A stretch of 64,000 bases of DNA. Origin: an alpha proteobacterium AAP38 (GTDB lineage Bacteria; Pseudomonadota; Alphaproteobacteria; Azospirillales; Azospirillaceae). The DNA is taken from positions 558,001 through 622,000 of the forward strand of contig LJHR01000009.1 of NCBI GenBank assembly GCA_001296005.1, read 5' to 3'. Made by a program: the position numbers and the translations under genes. Positions 8,928-17,032 of the stretch are shown here, piece by piece. A model generated the notes under the pieces. It saw only the letters and a program-made list of their open reading frames with translations. It did not search any database and was not told the origin of the DNA. Every line of letters begins with the position of its first letter. Positions within the stretch are counted from its first letter, which is position 1.

Positions 8928-9737
8928 TCACGACTTGCGTTCAGTTTGCTTTGCCTCAACCCACAGTGTTTCCATCTCGTCCAGGGTCGAGGTTTCCGGC
9001 TTTTTGCCTTGTTTGCCAAGGGCCTGTTCGACGAAGCGGAACCGCCGGTCGAACTTGTAATTGGTTCCGCGCAGGGCCGTTTCCGGGTCGATCTCCAGCC
9101 GGCGGGCAAGATTGACAAGCGCGAACAGCAGGTCGCCCAGCTCGTCCTGCACCCGTGCCTTCTCCTGCTGGCGCGCCTTGATCTCGGCCCGCAGTTCCCC
9201 GATCTCTTCCTCGATCTTGTCCAGGATCTCTTCGGCCTGGGTCCAGTCGAAGCCGACGCGGGCCGCCCGCTTTTGCAACTTCACGGCGCGCGTCAGGGCC
9301 GGCAGGCCGGGCGTGATGCCGTCCAGGGCGGAGGGCGGAATGCCGCTGGCTGCCGCCTTCTCCGCCCGCTCCCGCGCTTTCAGTTCTTCCCAGTGTTTCA
9401 CCTGATCGTCGGCGGTATTGACCGACACTTCACCGAAAACATGGGGATGGCGGCGGATCATCTTGTCGGCGATATGGCCGGCAATGGCGTCGAAATCGAA
9501 CAGGCCGCGTTCCTTGCCCATCTGGGCATAGAACACGGTCTGGAACAGCAGATCGCCCAGTTCATCCTTCACGGCCATCATGTCGCCCGACTGGATGGCG
9601 TCCGCCACCTCATAGGCTTCTTCAATGGTGTGCGGGGCGATGGTGGCGAAATCCTGCTCCAGATCCCAGGGGCAGCCGCCATCCGGGTCGCGCAGCTTCG
9701 CCATGATGTCCAGAAGGCGGGTGGTATTGTTCGTCAT
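8928..9737 (-). CDS. mazG: Nucleoside triphosphate pyrophosphohydrolase MazG
   Basis: The 269-residue house-cleaning enzyme hydrolyses NTPs to NMP and PPi. Two MazG domains are visible. The first has the signature CPWDLEQ, the acidic EEAYEV and DELGDLLFQ. The second, near residue 180, has EEEIGEL and DELGDLLFALVNLAR. It is the full-length two-domain form and not the short phage-like type. Upstream is a divergent lipoprotein gene. Confidence 0.95.
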   Translation of the reverse strand: MTNNTTRLLDIMAKLRDPDGGCPWDLEQDFATIAPHTIEEAYEVADAIQSGDMMAVKDELGDLLFQTVFYAQMGKERGLFDFDAIAGHIADKMIRRHPHVFGEVSVNTADDQVKHWEELKARERAEKAAASGIPPSALDGITPGLPALTRAVKLQKRAARVGFDWTQAEEILDKIEEEIGELRAEIKARQQEKARVQDELGDLLFALVNLARRLEIDPETALRGTNYKFDRRFRFVEQALGKQGKKPETSTLDEMETLWVEAKQTERKS

Positions 9738-9914
9738 CGCACCGCATCCGTTATCGGGTCTGCCGCGACCTTATCGGACAGGGCGCTGTGAAGCCAGGGG
9801 CGGGGACCCCAGGCAACCGAATTGGCCCCATGCGCATGAGGCGAAGCGACATTGTCCGGCGGCGCGATCATGGTTAACTGAAAAGAACGTTGTTCAAAAT
9901 GAGCGGTGATATTC

Positions 9915-10889
9915 ATGAGACGGCATGTCGGATGGATGATGGTGGCGGCCCTGGCGCTTTTGCCGGGCTGCCTTCTGGTGGATACGATGCGGTTCCAGCA
10001 GGCGCGGGAAGCAGCTGTGGCCGTGCCGGCCGGCCCCCTGCCGCTCGACCTGTCCATCCAGGACGGCAATGGCCTGATCACCTTTCGCGGATCGGTGAAC
10101 GGCAAGGCCGATCTGCTGTTCGCGCTGGATACGGGTGCCCCGGTCTCCGTGCTGCTGGCGGGGACGGAAACGGCGCCCCTGGGGCTGGATTTGTCTGACG
10201 CGCAGAAGCTGGGCGACAGCCCGGCCAGCCCCGTCGGTTCCTTCCGTTTTGGCTTCGCGCTTGATTTTGGGCCCGTATCCCTGCGCGACCTGCCCATGGT
10301 GGCGGTACCCATCGACACCATGCCCTGCCGTGAAAAGCTGGATCAGTTGGGCATACGCGGTATCGTCGGGGCCGACCTGCTGCGCCATTACGTGGCGGAA
10401 CTGGATTTCGATGCGAACCGCCTGCGTCTGCACGATCCCAAGGTCTGGACGCCTGATGGCGGCACCATCCTTCCGTTGGAATTCAAGGAAGGGCATATCT
10501 ATGTACGGGCCGGCGTGACCCTGCCGGATGGCATGTCGGTTGATGGCCTGTTCCATATCGACACTGGCAAGAACACGCCCCTGCTGCTGCGCGCCGGCAC
10601 CGATCCGGCCCTGATCCTGCCGCCACCGGGCGGCAAGGTACGCAAGGCCTGTTATATCAATGGGCTGGAGGAACAGCGGGAAGGGGCGCCGGTGACGCTG
10701 CGCGCGGGTGGTGCCGCCATGCCCGACGTGCCCAGTCTCTACAGCCCGCCGGGCAGCCTGGAAATGGGTAGCAGCATCGGCACCATCGGGGCCGCCGCCC
10801 TGCGCCGCTGGAACGTCACCATCGACTATCCGGGCAAACGCCTGATCCTGAAACCACGCCGGTCCACGGGTGCTACAGCGCCTTCGTGA
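9915..10889 (+). CDS. Lipoprotein with two retropepsin-like aspartic protease lobes
   Basis: The 324-residue protein begins with a short lipoprotein signal; the lipobox LLPGC puts the lipidated Cys at about residue 19. Two retropepsin-like lobes follow in one chain. Lobe 1 has FALDTGAP (Asp72), then GIVGADLLRHYVAELDFD. Lobe 2 has FHIDTGKN (Asp216), then GTIGAAALRRWNVTIDYP. Each lobe thus keeps an active-site DTG and the trailing hydrophobic-Gly motif. It is probably a periplasmic membrane-anchored peptidase; target unknown. ATG at 9915 is preferred over GTG at 9906 because of the MRR signal start and the GAGCGG upstream. It overlaps the convergent GNAT gene by 17 bp. Confidence 0.78.
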   Translation: MRRHVGWMMVAALALLPGCLLVDTMRFQQAREAAVAVPAGPLPLDLSIQDGNGLITFRGSVNGKADLLFALDTGAPVSVLLAGTETAPLGLDLSDAQKLGDSPASPVGSFRFGFALDFGPVSLRDLPMVAVPIDTMPCREKLDQLGIRGIVGADLLRHYVAELDFDANRLRLHDPKVWTPDGGTILPLEFKEGHIYVRAGVTLPDGMSVDGLFHIDTGKNTPLLLRAGTDPALILPPPGGKVRKACYINGLEEQREGAPVTLRAGGAAMPDVPSLYSPPGSLEMGSSIGTIGAAALRRWNVTIDYPGKRLILKPRRSTGATAPS

Positions 10890-11286
10890 AGCCCTGTTCC
10901 CCACCGTCCGTCATTCCGTCCGGGGTCCAGCCCTGGCGGCGGTAGAATTCGTCGGCGCGGGTGCCGGGACCCGTGGACAGGCTGGCCGTCCGCCAGCCGG
11001 CGGCACGCAAATCGTTCAGCGCATAGGGCAGCAATGCCTTTCCAATGCCCCGGCCTTCGGCGGCGGGATCGGTGAATAGAGCCCATATGCTGCCATCGCG
11101 CGGGTCGGCCGCCGCAAACCCATGGATGCCGCCCGCATCCTCGAACAGCCAGATTCGGCTGACAGCCAGGAATTCCTGATAGGCGGAGGCCGGCACTCGC
11201 GACGGATCACTCAACCGGTTCTCCTGCACGGCCGACCGGATACGCATCAGGGTAGGGATATCGGTGTCGGTGGCGGTGCGGATCAT
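10873..11286 (-). CDS. GNAT-family N-acetyltransferase
   Basis: The 137-residue protein is a single GNAT domain. It has an N-terminal MIRTATDTDIPTLMRIR, a beta-4/beta-5 region ALFTDPAAEGRGIGKALLPYA that carries the acetyl-CoA pyrophosphate loop (RGIGKA), and a C-terminal FYRRQGW. The substrate is unknown. The gene converges on the aspartic-protease lipoprotein gene and is divergent from the helicase gene downstream. Confidence 0.88.
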   Translation of the reverse strand: MIRTATDTDIPTLMRIRSAVQENRLSDPSRVPASAYQEFLAVSRIWLFEDAGGIHGFAAADPRDGSIWALFTDPAAEGRGIGKALLPYALNDLRAAGWRTASLSTGPGTRADEFYRRQGWTPDGMTDGGEQGFTKAL

Positions 11287-11332
11287 CGTGGCTCAGGCGG
11301 TTGAAAGGGGGGGGTAGGATCGGTATAGGTCC

Positions 11333-13894
11333 ATGCTGGTTCTTGCCGCAACGCCCCTTTCCGTTCGCTCTCCGTTCCGTCATGATGCGCCCATGCAGCC
11401 TGCACCTGATCTTTGCGACGATGATGACCTGATCCCGCCCGGTATCGCCGGCTGGTTCCGGTCACAGGGCTGGGCCCCGCGTCCACATCAGTTGGGCATG
11501 GTTGCTGCCGCGCGTGACGGGATGCATGCGCTGCTGATCGCGCCGACAGGTGCAGGCAAGACGCTGGCGGGTTTTCTGCCCAGCCTGATCGACCTGTCCG
11601 AACGCCCGCGCGAGGGGCTGCACACGCTCTATATCTCGCCGCTAAAGGCGCTGGCGGTCGATATCCAGCGCAATTTGGAAGCCCCCATCGCATCCTTGCG
11701 CCTGCCTATCCGGGCCGAAACCCGCACCGGTGACACGCCGGAAGCCAAAAGGGCGCGGCAGCGGACCAAGCCGCCGCATATCCTCATGACCACGGTGGAA
11801 AGTCTCGCCCTGATGGTCTCCTACCCCGATGCGGGCGACATTTTCCGGCCCCTACGCCGTATCGTCATTGATGAGTTGCACGCCCTGGCCGGCACCAAGC
11901 GTGGGGACCAGCTGGCCCTGTGTCTGGCCCGGCTGTCCAGCCTTGCCCCCTATGCCCTTCGCGCCGGCCTGTCGGCCACCGTGGCCGATCCGGATGCCCT
12001 GACCGCCTGGCTGTCGCCCACGGGGCGGCTTTACGATGATGACGGTGAATTGGCGCCCGTACGGGTCGTGCGCGGTCGGCCCGGTGCCCCGCCCAAAGTG
12101 GAAATCCTGGCGACCAAGGAGCATCTGCCCTGGGCTGGCCATATGGCCCTGCATGCCATGGGGGAGGTGTATCAGCGTATCCGTGACCATGGCGTTACGC
12201 TGGTTTTCGTGAATACCCGCGCCCAGGCCGAACTGGCCTTTCAGGAACTGTGGCGCCTGAATACCGACAATCTGCCCATTGCCCTGCACCATGGCAGTCT
12301 GGCCGTGGAGCAGCGGCGCAAGGTGGAGGCGGCGATGGCCGCCGGCAAGCTGCGGGCTGTGGTCGCCACCTCCTCCCTCGACCTGGGTATCGACTGGGCG
12401 GAGATTGATCTGGTGGTGCAGGTGGGCGCGCCCAAGGGCGTGTCCCGCCTGTTGCAACGCATCGGACGCGCCAACCACCGCCTGGATGAGGCATCGAAGG
12501 CCTTGCTGGTGCCCGGCAACCGGTTCGAGGTGCTGGAATGCGAGGCGGCGGTGGCGGCCATCAAGGCCGGCACGCTGGATGGCGAGGCGCTGCGCCCCGG
12601 CGCGCTGGACGTACTGGCCCAGCATGTCACTGGCGTGGCCTGTTCCGGGCCGTTCAGCCCGGATATGCTTTATGCGGAGGTGGTACGGGCCAGCCCCTAC
12701 ACCAATCTTTCGCGCGATGAGTTCGACGATGTCTTCGATTTCGTGGCCACGGGCGGTTACGCGCTGGGTGCCTATGAGAAGTTCAAGCGCCTGACCCAGG
12801 ACCCGGATACAGGCCTGTGGCAGGCGGCCAACGGCATGGTGTCGCGCCAATATCGCCTGAATATCGGCACCATCGTGGAAGAGGTGATGCTGAATGTCCG
12901 GTTGAACCGGGGGCAGGTGCTGGGAAGGGTGGAGGAATATTTCGTCAATGGCCTGGTGCCGGGTGACACTTTCATCTTTGCCGGACAGTTGCTGAAATTC
13001 GTCGGCATCCGCGACAATGACGTGATCGCGGCCAAGGGCGGGCAGGGCACGCCCAAGGTTCCTGCCTATGCCGGTGGCCGCCTGCCGCTATCCACCCATC
13101 TGGCCGACCGGGTGCGGGCACTTTTGTCCGACCCGCGCCAATGGGATGCGTTTCCCGAGGCGGTGCAGGAATGGCTGCGGTTGCAGCAATATAGATCCGT
13201 GATGCCGGACGCGTCGGGCCTGCTGGTGGAGAGTTTCCCCCGCAACGACAAGGAATATCTGGTCGCCTATTGTTTCGAAGGACGCAACGCGCATCAGACG
13301 CTGGGCATGCTGCTGACACGGCGCATGGAACGGGCGGGGCTGCATCCCTTGGGCTTTGTCGCCACCGATTATGTGCTGGCCATCTGGTCGTTGAAGCCGG
13401 CCACCAACCTGGATGCGCTGTTTGATCAGGATATGCTGGGTGATGATCTGGAGGCGTGGATGGAGGAAAGCTCCATGCTGAAGCGCCTTTTCCGTTCTGT
13501 CGCCGTCATTTCCGGCCTGATCGAACGCCGCCATCCCGGCCTGGAAAAGACGGGGCGGCAGGTGATGTTCAGCGCCGATCTGATCTATGACGTGCTGCGC
13601 CGGCATGAACCGGGGCACGTATTGCTGCGGGCCACGCGGGCTGATGCGGCGGCGGGTCTGACCGATGTGCGCCGTGTGGCAGGCATGCTGAGCCGTGTAC
13701 AGGGACGTATCCTGCACCGCCGTCTGGACCGGATTTCGCCGCTGGCGGTGCCCGTCATCCTGGAAATCGGGCGGGAGCATATCCAGGGCAGCGCCATCGA
13801 CGCCCTGCTGGATGAAGCGGTGAATGAGCTGCTGGAAGAGGCGGTGCCCGAACTGATGGCCCCGCCGGGGGAGCGGCAGGGCCGTCTGATCTGA
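11333..13894 (+). CDS. Lhr-type (ligase-associated) DEXH-box DNA helicase
   Basis: The 853-residue superfamily 2 helicase has Walker A APTGAGKT, the box IDELH, motif III LSATVAD and motif VI QRIGRANHR. An Lhr winged-helix/core C-terminal region follows. Length and layout fit the bacterial ligase-associated DNA damage response helicase family. In many genomes it sits with an ATP-dependent ligase, an MBL-fold exonuclease and a phosphoesterase; none is present here. The upstream ATG at 11333 has a weak AGGA; ATG at 11393 (MQPAPD) is an equally good start. Confidence 0.88.
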   Translation: MLVLAATPLSVRSPFRHDAPMQPAPDLCDDDDLIPPGIAGWFRSQGWAPRPHQLGMVAAARDGMHALLIAPTGAGKTLAGFLPSLIDLSERPREGLHTLYISPLKALAVDIQRNLEAPIASLRLPIRAETRTGDTPEAKRARQRTKPPHILMTTVESLALMVSYPDAGDIFRPLRRIVIDELHALAGTKRGDQLALCLARLSSLAPYALRAGLSATVADPDALTAWLSPTGRLYDDDGELAPVRVVRGRPGAPPKVEILATKEHLPWAGHMALHAMGEVYQRIRDHGVTLVFVNTRAQAELAFQELWRLNTDNLPIALHHGSLAVEQRRKVEAAMAAGKLRAVVATSSLDLGIDWAEIDLVVQVGAPKGVSRLLQRIGRANHRLDEASKALLVPGNRFEVLECEAAVAAIKAGTLDGEALRPGALDVLAQHVTGVACSGPFSPDMLYAEVVRASPYTNLSRDEFDDVFDFVATGGYALGAYEKFKRLTQDPDTGLWQAANGMVSRQYRLNIGTIVEEVMLNVRLNRGQVLGRVEEYFVNGLVPGDTFIFAGQLLKFVGIRDNDVIAAKGGQGTPKVPAYAGGRLPLSTHLADRVRALLSDPRQWDAFPEAVQEWLRLQQYRSVMPDASGLLVESFPRNDKEYLVAYCFEGRNAHQTLGMLLTRRMERAGLHPLGFVATDYVLAIWSLKPATNLDALFDQDMLGDDLEAWMEESSMLKRLFRSVAVISGLIERRHPGLEKTGRQVMFSADLIYDVLRRHEPGHVLLRATRADAAAGLTDVRRVAGMLSRVQGRILHRRLDRISPLAVPVILEIGREHIQGSAIDALLDEAVNELLEEAVPELMAPPGERQGRLI

Positions 13895-13897
13895 CGC

Positions 13898-14662
13898 TTA
13901 CCGTGCGGCCTTTGCCTTGCGCTTGGCCCGGTACATGCCGGCGTCGGCACGGCGGATCAGGTCTTCTTCCTGGTCGCCGACGCCAAAGGCCTGCATACCG
14001 AAACTGGCGCGCATGGGCAGGGACTGCATCTGCCACTGGCAGGATTGGGCGTTGAAGATACTGGACAGCATCTCTGCCCGCGCCATGCCCTGGGTCTGAT
14101 CGGTATGGGTCAGCAGCACCGCGAACTCGTCACCGCCGAACCGGGCAACGATGTCGTTGGCGCGGACATTGTCCTTCAGGATGCGGGCCGCCTGGCGCAG
14201 ATACCAGTCGCCGCAGAGATGGCCGTGACTGTCATTGACGCCCTTGAAACCATCCAGATCGATGATGACCAGGACACCGCCCATGCCCGTCCGCCGGGCC
14301 ATCGCCAACTCGCGATGGAAGGCCTCGACAAAGCCGCGGCGGTTCAGAAGGCCGGTCAACTCGTCCGTCATGGACAAGGTTTCAAGATGTTCGATTCGTT
14401 CCTTCTGCTCCGTGATCTTCGCCTCCGCTTCCCGAAGGCGCATGATCGTGTCCTGCAAAAGGAAGACATAGGTATCCGCATTCATCGACACGGGGCCAAG
14501 GTCCGGGGCCACGGGGTTCCCCAGGCCGCCGACGACACTGCGTGCCAGGTTATGCAAGCTGTTGGTCTGTTGTGGGGCAGCGCCGGGGAAAGCCGACAGG
14601 CCACGATCCAGGCCACGAGCCATCGTCATCGGACGGGTCTGGACACTATCGAACGGGCTCAT
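13898..14662 (-). CDS. GGDEF diguanylate cyclase
   Basis: The 254-residue protein has an uncharacterised N-terminal 65 residues, a coiled-coil-like helix at about 70-97, then a GGDEF domain with an intact active site, FGGDEF at 175-180. An RxxD inhibitory site (R167-D170) lies five residues before GGDEF, so feedback by c-di-GMP is expected. No membrane segment or named sensor domain is visible. A consensus sigma-54 promoter lies about 31 nt upstream of the start, and GGGGAG precedes the ATG. The gene should thus make c-di-GMP under sigma-54 control, perhaps tied to motility or nitrogen state. Confidence 0.93.
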   Translation of the reverse strand: MSPFDSVQTRPMTMARGLDRGLSAFPGAAPQQTNSLHNLARSVVGGLGNPVAPDLGPVSMNADTYVFLLQDTIMRLREAEAKITEQKERIEHLETLSMTDELTGLLNRRGFVEAFHRELAMARRTGMGGVLVIIDLDGFKGVNDSHGHLCGDWYLRQAARILKDNVRANDIVARFGGDEFAVLLTHTDQTQGMARAEMLSSIFNAQSCQWQMQSLPMRASFGMQAFGVGDQEEDLIRRADAGMYRAKRKAKAAR

Positions 14663-14682
14663 AGTCTACTCCCCTAAATGGG

Positions 14683-14705
14683 CTGATACTCCGCACCGGT
14701 ATCAG
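14683..14705. promoter_or_regulatory. 23-bp dyad over the transcription start of the GGDEF gene
   Basis: CTGATAC and GTATCAG are perfect 7-bp inverted arms around a 9-bp spacer. The outer arm overlaps the -12 box of the sigma-54 promoter and the dyad spans the predicted start near 14693. It could be a repressor site; only part would be transcribed, so an RNA hairpin is less likely. Confidence 0.5.
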
Positions 14706-14719
14706 CAAGGGGTGTGCCA
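14704..14719 (-). promoter_or_regulatory. Consensus sigma-54 (RpoN) promoter of the GGDEF gene
   Basis: Read on the minus strand the site is TGGCACACCCCTTGCT. It matches the consensus TGGCAC-N5-TTGCW exactly, with invariant GG at -25/-24 and GC at -13/-12 and correct spacing. The predicted start is near 14693, giving a leader of about 31 nt with the GGGGAG ribosome-binding site. The activator is not known from this window. Confidence 0.75.
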
Positions 14720-14923
14720 TTCGAAAAATCTCATAAAAACAATGGGTTGAAATTCGACCTTGGCTGCCACGTTCCTGCCGCGCTGCAGTTCTTGCCGGGT
14801 GGCCCCGGTGCCGGTGTGGCAAATGCTGCCCAGTCGCCCCCTCATCCTTCCTGCCGTGCGAATGCCCGTTGCGGCGGACCGTTCGCGGGCGCAAGATGAT
14901 CACCTTAGCCATCACCCAGGCCC

Positions 14924-15769
14924 ATGCCCAACGTGACCGCCCTTTCCCGCGCCCGCCGCACCGCCCGCCCCGCCGTCGCCTTTGCCCTGGCCCTGCTGCT
15001 GGGCAGTGCCGGTACTGTTCCGGCTTTTGCCCGCACTGCCATCGATATCGCACCGCACAAGGCGACATATCGTCTGAAGCTGGACCATGCGCGGCTGCAA
15101 AGCGGCATTACCGATGTGAACGGGCAGATGAGCTTTTCCTGGAATGATGCCTGCGATGGCTGGACCATCGATCAGCGGTTCCAGGTCCGCTTCTCCTATG
15201 CCGAAGGGGAAGACATGAACCTCATCACCAACTACGCGACGTGGGAGGCGAAGGACGGTTCTGCCTATCGCTTCAATGTTCGCAAGCTGGTGAATGGCGA
15301 AGTGGATGAGGAACTGTCCGGCGGTGCCACGCTGGACGGGAAGGGTGGCGGCAATGTCCGTTATGACAAGCCGGAGTCGCGGTCGATGCCGCTGAAACCC
15401 GGCACAATGTTCCCCACGGCCCATACGCTGCGTGTGCTGACACAGGCCGGATCACCGGAAAATCTGTTCTCCGTGCCCGTGTTCGACGGGGCGGAGGCGG
15501 AGGGGGCAAGCCCCGTCAACACTATCGTGGGCAAGCTGCGATCCCCCGCCGTGATGAAGGTGAAGGATGCCGATCTGCTGGCCGCGAAGGCGTGGCAGGT
15601 GTCGCTGGCCTTCTTCCCCATCAATCCCGGTGAACCGCTGCCGGATTACGAGACCAGCATGGTCTTGCAGGAAAACGGCGTGGTCCGGTCCATGCTGGTC
15701 GATTACGGCGATTTCCGGGTCTCCATGGAGCTGGAGACCCTGGAAAAGGCTGGCAAGCCGCCCTGCTGA
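14924..15769 (+). CDS. eipB: Cell-envelope integrity protein EipB family (DUF1849)
   Basis: The 281-residue periplasmic protein has a signal peptide of about 36 residues ending FARTAID. The domain is the beta-spiral DUF1849 fold, which in Brucella supports envelope stability. Two mature-chain cysteines are visible, one in NDACDGW and one at the C-terminus (KPPC). They match the disulfide conserved in this family. The upstream 260 bp contain the sigma-54 promoter of the divergent GGDEF gene; I see no clear promoter for this gene. Confidence 0.85.
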   Translation: MPNVTALSRARRTARPAVAFALALLLGSAGTVPAFARTAIDIAPHKATYRLKLDHARLQSGITDVNGQMSFSWNDACDGWTIDQRFQVRFSYAEGEDMNLITNYATWEAKDGSAYRFNVRKLVNGEVDEELSGGATLDGKGGGNVRYDKPESRSMPLKPGTMFPTAHTLRVLTQAGSPENLFSVPVFDGAEAEGASPVNTIVGKLRSPAVMKVKDADLLAAKAWQVSLAFFPINPGEPLPDYETSMVLQENGVVRSMLVDYGDFRVSMELETLEKAGKPPC

Positions 15770-15778
15770 TACTGCCCG

Positions 15779-16861
15779 TCAGGGCTCTCCCTTGAAGATG
15801 CCGACCACCGGCTCGCCACCCGCCACCTGCCGGGCGCGGTACATGCCGGATGTGTTGAAGGACCAGGCCACCTGACCATCGGGCGTCACGGCGACGATGC
15901 CGCCATCGCCGCCCAATGCCGTCAGGCGGGCCTGGATCACCTCATCCGCAGCCTTTTGCAGGCTCATTCCCTTCAATTCAACCAGATCACAGATGGCGCG
16001 CGCCACACCCAGGCGGATGAAATATTCCCCCGTGCCGGTGGCTGACACGGCGCAGGATTTGTCATTGGCATAGGTTCCGGCCCCGATGATCGGTACGTCG
16101 CCGACCCGGCCCCACAGCTTGGCGGTGGTGCCACCGGTGGAGGTGCCGGCGGCGACATGGCCGGCAGTGTCCAGCGCCACCACGCCCACGGTACCGTATT
16201 TACGATCCTCAAACGCCATATCAGCGGCGGCCAGCGGCACAGGTTCCGGGCCCACTCCCGCCGGACGGGCGGGGATGGGCAGGCCGCGTTCCTTCAACGT
16301 CTTCTTCAGGGACTGCCAGCGCCGTTCGGTGAAGAACCAGGCGGCATCGGCCTGTTCCACGCCTGCCTGCTGCCCGAACTTCTCTGCCCCGGCGCCAATC
16401 AGCATGACATGGGGTGATTTCTCCATGACGGCGCGAGCCAGGGTGATCGGATTTTTGGTGCCAGTGATGCCCGCGACAGCACCGGCCTTCAGCGTGGCAC
16501 CGTCCATGATGGCGGCGTCCAGCTCGTTGCGGCCATCGGCGGTGAAGACCGCCCCCTTGCCGGCATTGAATTGCGGATCATCCTCCAGCCTGCGCACCAC
16601 CGCGACGACGGCGTCCATTGCCGTTCCGCCCTTTTCCAGGACCGCGCGCCCCCGGTCCAATGCTGCATGCATGGCGGCGCGATAGGATGCCTCCGTTTCC
16701 GGCCCCATGGTTTCCCGGTCCATCACCCCGGCCCCGCCATGGATGGCCAGGGCCCAGGCGGGGCGGGCAGGGGCGGCCGCCTGCTTCTGCGTGGCGCAGG
16801 CGGACAGGGCCAAGGCGGAACCCAGCAGCAGGGTGGCAAGGCGGATCGGATTGCGGCGCAC
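15779..16861 (-). CDS. Isoaspartyl peptidase / plant-type L-asparaginase, lipoprotein
   Basis: The 360-residue Ntn-hydrolase is made as a precursor that cuts itself before the nucleophile Thr, here in KYGTVGVVALD (about Thr224). The glycine-rich substrate motif GGTTAKLWGRVGD and GTGEYFIR are present. The N-terminus is a lipoprotein signal with LSAC (Cys22), so the enzyme should be anchored in the envelope rather than free in the cytoplasm. The start is set at GTG 16861, seven bases after GGGGAG; GTG at 16867 abuts the ribosome-binding site. It removes isoAsp dipeptides or asparagine. Confidence 0.88.
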   Translation of the reverse strand: MRRNPIRLATLLLGSALALSACATQKQAAAPARPAWALAIHGGAGVMDRETMGPETEASYRAAMHAALDRGRAVLEKGGTAMDAVVAVVRRLEDDPQFNAGKGAVFTADGRNELDAAIMDGATLKAGAVAGITGTKNPITLARAVMEKSPHVMLIGAGAEKFGQQAGVEQADAAWFFTERRWQSLKKTLKERGLPIPARPAGVGPEPVPLAAADMAFEDRKYGTVGVVALDTAGHVAAGTSTGGTTAKLWGRVGDVPIIGAGTYANDKSCAVSATGTGEYFIRLGVARAICDLVELKGMSLQKAADEVIQARLTALGGDGGIVAVTPDGQVAWSFNTSGMYRARQVAGGEPVVGIFKGEP

Positions 16862-16967
16862 GGTCACTCTCCCCGGAATGAGATTTCATATTCCCTCAAT
16901 CGCCGGGCGGCGGCATCCGCCGCCTTGGCTTTCGGCGCATGAGCGCCGGGCTGGCGGTCGCCCGCCT

Positions 16968-17002
16968 CCAATCTGTTACGGGTCAAGCCCGTGACAGATT
17001 GG
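16968..17002. repeat. Extragenic palindrome (REP-like stem-loop)
   Basis: Fifteen-base arms (CCAATCTGTTACGGG and CCCGTGACAGATTGG) pair with one mismatch around TCAAG. It lies 30 bp after the multicopper oxidase stop. There is no T-run on either side, so it is not a classical terminator. The core CACGGGCTTGACCCGT resembles dispersed palindromes of alphaproteobacterial genomes. I saw only this copy in the window. Confidence 0.6.
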
Positions 17003-17032
17003 CATGAGGGAGAGTGATAGCAGCCGCCCCGG

